From NCBI GenBank assembly GCA_028551475.1, contig CM052355.1, forward strand, positions 22,967,580 to 23,031,579: a stretch of DNA of 64,000 bases, written 5' to 3'. Position numbers and translations under genes: made by a program. Numbering within the stretch: the stretch's first letter is position 1; the number at the start of each line of letters is the position of its first letter. The notes below the pieces were generated by a model. It worked only from the letters and a program-made list of their open reading frames with translations, did not search any database and was not told the DNA's origin. This DNA is from Casuarina equisetifolia (lineage: Eukaryota; Streptophyta; Magnoliopsida; Fagales; Casuarinaceae). Shown piece after piece: positions 1 to 9,340 of this stretch.

Positions 1-1689
1 TGTGAGTATCCAAAGAGAGAAGGGCAGTGACCAAAATAGTGTGTGGTGTGTTTGGTCTTGACCAAAAGGGCTGGTAGGTGTGCTGGTAAAGGCGGACGTA
101 AGACAGATTTGTCCAAATCCTCTTAAATCTTGTCTCTTTTGTGTTGCTGACTTGATTTGTACTTTTTATTTTTCATGTGATGGGTCATTTTTGCAACAAA
201 TATTGGATTGTTTGTTAGAAAAAGAAGTACTGAATTCTTGCTATGAATTTCTGTTTTTTCTTTGGATAATATTATAGAATCTTATTGGATTTTACTTGAT
301 ATTGACTTTTTGCTTATATTTCCAAATTTTAAGTTTAAGATCAAAGGCTATAGTCATTTTAAATTTGTGACCTTCATTTTTATTTTCTCTCAATTTTCTG
401 CTATAGTGGTTGCAGTTGGGTATGACCCAACCACAGTAATGCTTAAGGAACTAAATGGCAGTGGTGGTTGGTGCTGCGCAACTGACCAAAAGACCCAGCA
501 TGGCTGTGGTTGGGAAATCCAACCATGATTTTTGCTGGATCATTCCCAGCCATGGTGCATTGATTTGGCAGAATCCAGCCATAGCGATGGCTATGATTGT
601 GCATCTGAATCACAATGCTCACCATTGCGCATGGCCTAACTGTGGTTGGAAACTTAAATGGGTTGTGGCTGGACAACTTGATTACGACGTTAATTGGGTA
701 TAAATTCAGCTGTGGTTGGGGAACCCACCATTGCCACAGCTGTGTGATCCTGCCAGTGCATTGAAGTGAAGATTGAACTGCAGTAGCTGGGCAACCTAGC
801 CATGGCCGCAATCAGGTCATGGCCAGCTACTATAATCTTTTTTCTTCTAAATTTTTCTGTAGGAGAGAGCATGACAATAGATCAAAAGTTACTTTTGATT
901 TCTTTAAAAGAAATGAGCATATACTGTCTAACAACCATCCTATACAAAAAGTGGGGAGGTTTTCTTGATGGGCTTTTTGTGTGTAGGAAGTTGTTTTTGA
1001 AAATGAAACTGAACATGTATTTTGTGGAGATCACTCTGAAAAATTGTTTGGATAACTAACATATGAAAAATTCTTCTGTCCAAACAGAAAAATGCTGTTT
1101 GAACAGCCAGTCAAAACGATATTTGACTTTTGATGGCCTTGAAGTTTAATTGATCAGTGGAAGTCAGTTTGTGGGTTTGATTTTAACTTTTAGTATTGGT
1201 GGTTAATTAGAGTCTTTACTTTCTCTGATTTCGGGAGTTGTTGAACTACAGAATGGTATCATGTTTTGTTTTACTCTTCAAGCCCATGTTCACTCTATTG
1301 GGTTTTCCATCTTCAAAGTTTTTGGGTTGTCTGATTGAGTCTCTGCAACATTCACGGTCTGGAAAGGCATCTGTGACTTTGTTATTTATTTATTTATATA
1401 TATTTTTTTCCCCATATTTCTGTTGTTCGTTTTCACCTGTTTGTTTAACAGATGAGTGAGCTGTTGCTATGTTAGAGTATGTGGCAATGACAATGGAAAT
1501 TTTCTGGACTAGGTCCTTAAATTGTTATACGTGCTGAAAATTTCTTGTTAAGTTATAAGATATTATTCAACTGTACTGGTTCCCATGTCTTTTTATTTTG
1601 TGAGTTGCAATTCTCTTGTGCAGATATGCATTGACACATAAATGCATTTCATCCTTGATGCGCTATAATTTATTTATCTATATTTCTAG
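1..1689 (+). other. Intron sequence of APC5 upstream of the first visible exon
   Basis: No APC5 exon was found here. The first recognisable exon begins at 1690 after a polypyrimidine tract and AG, and it starts inside a codon, so earlier exons lie off the left edge. The stretch is AT-rich apart from a less AT-rich block at about 400-835. That block is crowded with short inverted repeats built on GTTGG/CCAAC and AGCCATGG/CCATGGCT. It is read as intron, but an unrecognised short exon cannot be excluded. Confidence 0.6.
400..835. repeat. Cluster of short inverted repeats in APC5 intron
   Basis: Several small palindromic modules sit within about 430 bp. Examples are GTTGGGT-ATG-ACCCAAC near 414, GGTTGGGAAATCCAACC near 507, and repeated AGCCATGG or its complement near 549, 578 and 798. 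CCATGG and GCTGTGG words recur on both strands. It resembles a decayed foldback or low-copy repeat, but no terminal repeat or target duplication could be defined. Family unknown. Confidence 0.4.
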
Positions 1690-4600
1690 AGGCATTTGCT
1701 GCTCTTAGGATGGTGGAGGGGAAGTTTCTGTCTTTATCAAGATCACAAATCTTGCTGTTAAAGCTGCAGCTGCTCCATGAGCATGCTTTACATCGGTAAG
1801 TTTACTTAGAGCATTGTTTGATGATTTTTTAATTTCTTTGCTGCATACATGCTATCCGCTCTGATCATGGCATTTGACATTTATCCAATACTGCACATTT
1901 ATACAGAGGACATCTGAAGCTGGCTCAGAGAGTATGTGACGAGCTTGGAGTTTTAGCATCATGTGTCGCTGGTGTGGATATGGACCTGAAGACTGAAGCA
2001 AGCCTTCGCCATGCCCGTACATTGCTTGCTGCAAACCAGTACAGTGAGGTTGATTATTCAATCTCTCAGTTATCTTATAAACTGGAATTATTTTCTATAC
2101 CTGCAAGAGATACTAAACATCATCCCTGTCATGACAGCATAGGAGAAGACAAATGTTACATACATTGCAAAGTAAAGATTGGCAAGGACCTTGGAATATA
2201 TACTATATTGTAGAATGCCAGTATTCCTATTTATGATAGGTTGTGCATGTTAAAGATAATATTAGAACATGTGGAGGTGTTGGGGAAGTTTAAAAAGGAA
2301 CGTAACTAGCTTTTGTATCTGAAATTGCTGGTGTTTGATGAATGCTGATTTGTGGTCTGGCATCAAGATGAATAGTCCTGAAATTGAAGTTAGCTAATTT
2401 GATAGGGTTCAATTATCTATTTTTGTTTCCTAAGTTTGACCATCTACTTTAATACAATGTTATTTGCAGGCAGCAGCAGTAGCAGACTTTCTCTTTTGCA
2501 TGTGTTACCAATTTAATCTGCAGGTTGAGAATGCTACTGTTCTTCTTTTGCTTGCTGAAATCCACAAGGTACAATACATTTGCTACATGCTTGGTTAAGG
2601 CATATTCGAACAAGCTCTTTTCCCAATTTTTTTCTGGGTTTTGAGGTGTTCCCATTCTGACACATGCAAAAGAATGAAAGTGCAACCAATTCCTTAACAG
2701 TGTGCTGTACAATTAGGACTAACCTAAAATAAGATGTAGATTCTACTATAACAAAATTAACAGGAAAGTCAAAAGTTTGCACGAAGAGAACACCTAATAT
2801 CTTTCAACGAGACCTCCAGCCAACATAAGTTCTATGGAAGTATAACCTCATCACCAAGAGGATCAGCAGATGCTTTTTTCTTATTGGTTAACATCCTATT
2901 GTTCATGTCTATTGGGGTGGTGATTTTCTTTGTCTGTCTTAAATTTATATTGTGGTAACAGATCTTCAATAAATTGACTAACCACCAGCCTTGCATCTCT
3001 CCTCCTAGCCTTGTGCTTTGGAGTTGTTTATAAACCTTCTATTTATATTTTTATTTCCTCTTCTAACTCTTTTTTTTTTTTTGGTTCTCCTGTCAGCGAT
3101 CAGGTAATGCTGTTTTAGGTCTGCCATATGCATTGGCAAGTCTCTCGTTTTGCCAATCATTTAATTTAGATCTTCTCAAAGCATCAGCCACTCTGACATT
3201 GGCTGAGTTATGGCTTTGCCTTGGATCAAGCCATGCAAAAGGAGCTTTAAGCCTCTTACATGGGGCTTTTCCTATGATTCTTGGTCATGGAGGTCTAGAG
3301 CTTCGTGCTCGGGCTTACATTGCAGAAGCAAAATGCTACCTATCTGATCCAAGCTTTTCAGGTAGTTTGATTCTTTTTGTTTTCCATTCAAGATACTGAA
3401 GCTTGAAACATTTCTTCTTTTTTAATAAATTGTGAACTTTGAACAAGTTTTCTGGACTGATACAATGTCTAGATATTGTTACAAGCTGTCAGTTAGATAC
3501 AGGACATGCTCCTGTTTTGGTTAGTTGCCAGTCTGATTTTTGTTAAGATAATTTGGCTTAAGCTTTACATTTTAAATAAGTTTGGTTACTATGTAGTATG
3601 TGATAGCTTGATATGTTTCTGAAAAATTGGTGATTATGCTATTCAAGTTGTTTTTGCTGTCCAAGTGTGACAACATTACTAAGGCCATTGTGAGCTCCAC
3701 TGTGTGGGGTTCCAAAACTGCCCAGACAAAATTGGTTGTATGGTGACTATTTGAGTGCAGTGTTTGGCTATCCTAATTTGTGTGCAAAATCATGTGGCTA
3801 AGGTGGTCATCAGCTCCAGTTCACAGGGTTTTGGAACTGCCGAACAAACTTGGTTGTATACGGATCAAATATATGTTGTTACTAGTCCTTATTATAAAAT
3901 GTTATATGTTGGTTGGGTCAATTGTGAATTCGTCTGAGATCTCCATTAATATAGTTTACTTTGTTCATTATAAAGCTGAAGTATGTGTAACCTCTAAGGG
4001 GACAATATTAGAAACTTCTGCCATCAATTTATTTTGGCCTTGTAAAGAAAATAATTTATAATATGGTGGAAGTGGATGCTATGGTTCACACATGCAGCTC
4101 AATTAAGTGTTAGTATGTCTGATGCGGCTGTTGAATGTGTACATATGTTTTACCTGATCCGTTTAATGTATATATAACATAATGCTTTTGTTGGTAAAAA
4201 ATGCTGTGTTCATAATGGATGTTTTGTCTTTGAGAATCTTGTACAAGTAAACAACATTTGGAAGTTTCATAACTCACAGTTCCGTTTCATTTTCTTGCAA
4301 GTTTTTGAGAATTCTGAGGTTGTGCTGGATCCTTTGAGTCAAGCTTCTGTTGAACTTCAACTGTTGGAGGTAAAGTTGTCTGGGATTCATCTTATCAGAT
4401 ATCTATTCATTTGTGAGCTAGATTTATAGGTTTTTGTTTTCATGTAACCTTTTTGAGACAGCATAGTGTGGAAGTCTAAAAAGATGTTTATGATATGGTT
4501 AAATCTGCAAGCATAATCTTTTTGAAAAAAAAATCTACTGTCAGGTTTTTCTGAATTATGGGGATCACCATAGGCATGAGCTTATGGATTATTATTTAAC

Positions 4601-5405
4601 ATTCAATGTTTGAATCTACAGTTTGTTCATGCTCTTGATGTTATACGTACTGTGATTCTGTTCCAAATTTGTAAATGTTGTTTCTCATTTTCTGTTCAGT
4701 TCATTGCTTGTGCTTTTGGAAATTTGTTAAGGGAGCATGAGGCTTTCATGGTGCTCCTTAACAAAAATGTTCAGAATATTAGCTTGTGTACTCATAAGCC
4801 ACAAGTTTTGTAGGCTATATAGTACACATTGATTTTCCTTCTCCAGATTAGCTCGTGCAAGAACACGTTTAAATGTTAATTTGATCCCCCAACATTAGTG
4901 TTACACAATAAAATTTAATACAGAAAGAACGTTATGATACACAAGTGAGATCTAAAAATAATGTTGTATAGAGTTAAGTGAAAAGCTTTGCTAGAGCCTC
5001 TATGTAGGGTAGATGTTTTAATTTATGGTATCCTTTTTTATAATTTTTTGACTGGTGCATTTTGGTTTGTTATATTATCCTTGTTTGAAATTGGATCCTC
5101 TAAAGCCTTGGTGCAAACAAGGATGTCAAATCTGATGTCCATTTTGTGCATGCCACATTATATGTACGGATTTAGTACTTTGTTTTTGTTCTTTTTATCA
5201 ATCCATTGCTCAAACGCGAGATGACAAAGCTTGTTCTCTACAGTATGATGAATTGGCAGCTGAGGCATTCTATTTGATGGCCGTCGTATACAACAAACTT
5301 GGGCTCCTAGACGAACGGGAAGAAGCTGCAGCTTCGTTCAAGAAGCATATCATGGCTCTCGAAAATCCTCAACATGAGGAAGATCCTTTGTACGATATAC
5401 CATGA
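1690..5405 (+). CDS. APC5: Anaphase-promoting complex subunit 5, C-terminal part (six exons, 5' end off window)
   Basis: APC5 is a TPR-like scaffold subunit of the nuclear APC/C ubiquitin ligase, which degrades cyclins and securin. Exons read as 1690-1795, 1907-2048, 2470-2568, 3097-3361, 4302-4369 and 5244-5405 (TGA at 5403). All introns are GT-AG and the phases join without a break, giving about 280 C-terminal residues. Typical plant APC5 blocks are visible: AFAALRMVEGKFLSLSRSQI, GHLKLAQRVCDELGVLAS, SFCQSFNLDLLKASATLTLA, HGAFPMILGHGGLELRARAY and LLDEREEAAASFKKHIMALE. The alternating helical pattern fits TPR-like repeats. The family is about 900 residues long, so roughly the last third is here. 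Nothing suggests decay. Identity rests on remembered similarity to Arabidopsis APC5. Confidence 0.93.
3678..3863 (+). repeat. Diverged tandem duplication (~120 bp) in APC5 intron
   Basis: The stretch from 3678 (CTAAGG, then AGCTCCA, GGGGTTCC, AACTGCC, TTGGTTGTAT) recurs with substitutions from about 3798 (CTAAGG, AGCTCCAG, GGGTTTTGG, AACTGCC, TTGGTTGTAT). The offset is close to 120 bp. It lies between the fourth and fifth visible APC5 exons and has no coding role that I can see. Confidence 0.55.
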
Positions 5406-5422
5406 AGGAACCATTTAATCCT

Positions 5423-5447
5423 TATTTATTTATTTATTTATTTATTT
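5423..5447. repeat. (TTTA)n microsatellite
   Basis: About six TTTA units in the presumed APC5 3' UTR. Confidence 0.85.
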
Positions 5448-5740
5448 TGGTTTGTTTGTTTTTTTGGTGGTTTATCCTTGTAGTCTTTTCACCCAGGCAA
5501 GCGTTTGGAGCCAGTTCTTGATCGTCGGTCGCCAAAACAGGAGAAAACAAAAGGGAAAGAAATGGGAGCATATCAATTTGCTGTAATTAGAAGTGTTTCT
5601 CGGATTAAATGATTCTCGCTGGGATGACGGCTTATTCTGTAACGGACTACTCCTGTGCATGCACCGGACCACGCGTAGAAGCTTCTCCCCGTGCGCACGC
5701 CTAACGCCAAAAACCAGACAACAAAGGAAGAAGAGAGGAG

Positions 5741-5834
5741 TTTAGAAGCGTAAGTTGATTAATAGTTATGTTTTTAAATGTGAGTAGTTTAGAAGCATAA
5801 GTTAATTAATAGTTATGTTTTTAAATGTAGTGTT
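5741..5834 (+). repeat. 47-bp tandem duplication between APC5 and HPPD
   Basis: The unit beginning TTTAGAAGC at 5741 repeats at 5788 with few changes. Both copies carry TTAATAGTTATG followed by TTTTTAAATG. It is simple, recent-looking and non-coding. Confidence 0.75.
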
Positions 5835-6175
5835 GCAGTTTTGCAACCTTGAGTGGTGTGTGTATAGAACTTTTAAAAATCTATGTAGCAAGTTGGGTAC
5901 AAGAGCAGGGGAGACATGCAGTCTAGAAAACCTAATTCAGTATGTTTCATTTATTTCCTTTCAATAAAACGTTTGGTCCTGGTTCAAGTTTAGTTTTTCC
6001 TCCCAAAATTATAGGGTGTAAAAAGGATTCAAATCCGTCGCCGGTTTAACCAAACGCCCGTGCTTCTTCCGTCGCTGCTATATTCTCTAGTCATTGTCAG
6101 TATTGTAATAAACTGGACCACAGCTTCTTCCGGAGGGCATCAGTCTTTCAGGCATCTCTTGGGTTTCTCGGTCTG

Positions 6176-6540
6176 AAAGGAGCACAAAAGCTTCACGCCT
6201 CTTCACGCCTAATCTTCGACCGTAGATACTACCCGGCCACGCTATTCCTGTCTAGTTGCTTTATCCCAACGAGGCATTTTGACCAGTTGCGTTCATGAGG
6301 ATGGGAGTTCACGCGTATGAGAGATCATGTTCATGCGTGTGAGATCATCCACGTAAGGAGCACAAAAGGAGTACGAAAGCTTCACGCCTCTTTCCGCCTA
6401 ATCTTCGACCTTAGATACTACCAGGCCCAGTTTTCGACGGTGATGGGAAGAAGTATGCCACGTTATCCCTATCTCATTGTCTTATACCAACAAGGCATTT
6501 TGACCAGTTGCGTTCATGCGGATGCGATCATCCACGTGTG
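6176..6540 (+). repeat. Duplicated block upstream of HPPD, carrying CACGTG and CACGTA cores
   Basis: Copy A starts at about 6176 and copy B at about 6355. Both carry AAGGAGCACAAAAG, GCTTCACGCCTCTT, CGCCTAATCTTCGACC, TAGATACTACC, GGCATTTTGACCAGTTGCG and TTCATG in the same order. Copy B ends in ATCATCCACGTG, which contains a G-box (CACGTG at 6533-6538). A matching ATCATCCACGTA lies at the A/B boundary near 6343-6354. G-boxes bind bZIP and bHLH factors. A role in HPPD expression is inferred from position alone. Confidence 0.7.
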
Positions 6541-6675
6541 AGAACAAGCACCTATCGTAGCCCCTGAGAATTTAAAGCTCAGCTGCGTACCCCGGGACAA
6601 CAACTTCAGTTCTCCAAGTCTCCTCCCACTACCACCCTCCATTTTCACCACGCGCAGGCAGAGGAATCCGTAACA

Positions 6676-8279
6676 ATGGGCACTGACTACGACACCCTCA
6701 AAAATAGTGCTCCGAATGATACCGAGGTCAGGCTCGTGGGGTTCTCCAAGTTTGTTCGGAGTAATCCGAAGTCGGACCGGTTTGGCGTGAAACGATTCCA
6801 CCACGTGGAGTTCTGGTGCACGGATGCCACTAACACCGCCCGGCGGTTCTCCTGGGGGCTGGGCATGCCCATCGTAGCCAAGTCGGACTTGTCCACGGGC
6901 AACATGACCCACGCCTCCTACCTCCTGCGCTCGGGCCAACTCCGTTTCCTCTTCACCGCCCCGTACTCCCCCTCTGTAGCTGCCACGGAGAGCGTGGCCC
7001 CCACCGTTACGGCATCCGTCCCCACGTTCGACCACGGCGCGTGCCGCGCTTTTGCCTCCGCACATGGTCTTGGCGTCCGCGCCATCGCCGTCGAGGTTGA
7101 AGACGCGGACGAAGCCTTCCGCGTCAGCGCGTCCCATGGCGCTAGGCCCATGTCCCCGCCGATCGTCCTCGATGGTCGGACCACCCTTGCTGAGGTCCAC
7201 CTCTATGGTGACGTTGTTTTGCGCTACGTGAGCTACAACAGCTCTAATCCTAACCACCGAGACTTCGACGCTCCAGACTCCTGGTTCCTACCCGGATTCG
7301 AACCCGTGGACCAGATCTCATCCTATCCATTATTAGACTTCGGTCTCCGACGGCTAGATCACGCTGTGGGCAACGTGCCAGACCTATCTTCGGCTATCTC
7401 CTACGTGAAAAGCTTCACCGGATTCCACGAGTTTGCGGAGTTCACGGCAGAGGACGTGGGGACAAGCGAGAGCGGCTTAAACTCGATGGTATTGGCGAGC
7501 AACGACGAGATGGTGCTGTTGCCCATCAACGAGCCGGTGCACGGAACGAAGCGGAAGAGTCAGATACAGACTTACTTGGAGCACAATGAGGGGCCAGGGG
7601 TGCAGCACTTGGCGCTGGTGAGCGAGGACATATTTAGGACTCTAAGGGAGATGAGGAAGCGCAGTGGGGTTGGGGGTTTAGAGTTTATGCCGTCGCCGCC
7701 GCCTACGTACTACAAGAATCTCAAGAACCGCGCCGGGGATGTGCTAACGGATGAGCAGATTAAGGAGTGCGAGGAGTTGGGGATTTTGGTGGACAGGGAC
7801 GACCAAGGCACCTTACTTCAGATCTTCACCAAGCCCGTTGGCGATAGGTATGTCGATTTTCCAAGCTTCTGATGATTTCTATGGATTACTTGCTCCCCTT
7901 TTTCTTTTTCACTCTCTCCGAATAAATTAGATCATCTAAGGCTTTGTGGTCCAAACTATGGTTGAGCAGAAGACCTTGCTCTGACTTCCATCTCCCCTGT
8001 TGAGTTCTATCAATGGTGCCTGTTTTTAGCGATGTTGTTGGCATCTTTTCACTATAGTTGATTAATTAGATTTGCTCATTTCAAATGGACAGGCCAACAA
8101 TATTTATAGAGATAATTCAGAGAGTAGGCTGCATGCTCAAGGATGAGGAGGGGAAAGATTACCAAAAAGGTGGCTGTGGAGGGTTTGGGAAAGGGAACTT
8201 TTCAGAGCTCTTCAAGTCCATCGAGGAATATGAGAAAACACTCGAAGTCGAGCGAATCCCTGAGCCTGCTGTCGCATGA
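6676..8279 (+). CDS. HPPD: 4-hydroxyphenylpyruvate dioxygenase (two exons)
   Basis: HPPD converts 4-hydroxyphenylpyruvate to homogentisate, the precursor of plastoquinone and tocopherols and a step of tyrosine breakdown. It is a non-haem Fe(II) enzyme. Exons are 6676-7847 and 8093-8279, with a 245-bp GT-AG intron splitting an AGG codon, for 452 residues, the usual plant length. The two-exon layout matches Arabidopsis as I recall it. The Fe ligands expected for the family are present: H229 in RRLDHAVGNV, H311 in PGVQHLALVS and E397 in TIFIEIIQRVG. The C-terminal block GGCGGFGKGNFSELFKSIEE is intact. The start at 6676 is the first ATG of the frame and gives a normal N-terminus (MGTDYDTLKN) without an obvious transit peptide. 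Exon 1 is much richer in GC than its surroundings. The gene appears functional. Confidence 0.98.
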
Positions 8280-9340
8280 AAATCGAATCGCGTCCTCCAT
8301 GTTTCTATCACATGCTCCGTTACTCTTTAGAATAAGGTAGTTCCGATTGTTCTATAAAATCGGTGGACTGAAAAATCATATTGTGCAGAGTAAGCTGCAA
8401 GATCTTCACTTGTAGAGTGTCAGTGGGGGGACGTATTGCACTTTGTTTCAAGTGTAAGCAAATCTAATACTAATAAATCATATGGCGCATTTTAAGTAAA
8501 AATGGAGCTATTTCTATTTTTCTTTTTGGCAATAATGGGTGCATTTTTGCCATTCCAAATAGGATTCTTCATTTTTGCCATGAAGTGCCCTCCATGACTT
8601 TAGAAGGTCCAAAATTTATATGGTGTATTTTGAGCAAAAATTAAGCTATTCATATTCTTCCATAATAATTTTAGTATTTTCGCCATTCTGGATAAAGTTT
8701 CAGTTTCAGTTATAACTGTCAAAGCCCTTGGTTTTTTTTGCTGCAACATAAGCATTCTTGTCATCCCAAACAAGGTTTTTTCGTTTTTGTTACTCCTTCG
8801 AGAATGAAGCTAGTCATATACTTTTGCAACAACCCGAACATTTTTGTCATCCCCGACAATCGTTTTTGCCACAATTTGAAAGGAGAGAATGACTGCACAT
8901 TTAGCAGTATCAAACGTTGCTAATATCATTGCTTGAGTGAATGATATTAGCACTATCTTCTAGGATGCCTTTTTGATTCATAATTCAATTTTTCCATAAT
9001 TGTTTAGAACAGCCTTTTGCGCATAGAAGAACAGATTCCTTCTTTCGTTGTCCAACGAAATTTTTCAGTACTCTGTCATAGCATAATGGTGGAGCTTGAC
9101 AGTGGCACGAACGGACACAAAAAAAGAGAGATAGATCTTGGTTCAATTCAAACCACGACCTTCAAAATAAATATGCAGAAAACAACCAAGCACAAATACA
9201 TCTACATGCATGCATGGACGTATAAAAGAAGATAGCTAATATCCAATGAAAAAAACAAAAAACAAAAAATTATGAATTTAAAACATATAAATATTAACAA
9301 AAACATAAAATAAAATATTAAATAGAATAAAAAAAAAATA
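8280..9340. other. HPPD 3' region and degenerate repeats
   Basis: An AATAAA-like signal lies near 8472. From about 8476 to 8860 a loosely conserved unit of about 137 bp recurs: CATATGG(C/T)GCATTTT-like words, then GAGCTATT, then TTTTTGCCATTCC-like words. From 8900 to 9340 the sequence is AT-rich with no recognised gene. Confidence 0.5.
8476..8860 (+). repeat. Degenerate ~137-bp repeat downstream of HPPD
   Basis: Words such as TATGGCGCATTTTAAG near 8480 and TATGGTGTATTTTGAGC near 8618, followed by AGCTATT and then GCCATTC, recur in order. A weaker third copy lies near 8800-8860. The unit differs from the adjacent 156-bp array. No coding potential is evident. Confidence 0.45.

Larger units (their letters stand above)
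5406..6175. other. APC5 3' UTR and APC5-HPPD intergenic region
   Basis: The APC5 stop is followed by a (TTTA)n run at about 5423-5447 and a T-rich stretch. A 47-bp tandem duplication lies at about 5741-5834. Sequence toward 6175 becomes richer in GC and is presumed to be the distal HPPD upstream region. No gene is seen. Confidence 0.6.

Noticed and set aside
988-1058. Possible APC5 exon after GTGTGTAG
   Set aside because: It reads EVVFENETEHVFCGDHSEKL, but then meets a stop, has no clear donor and does not resemble APC5 before the AFAALRM block.
6514-7257. A 247-codon open frame antisense to HPPD
   Set aside because: It lies over a strongly supported coding exon and arises from that exon's GC-rich codon use. 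It has no recognisable domain and starts upstream within the promoter repeat.
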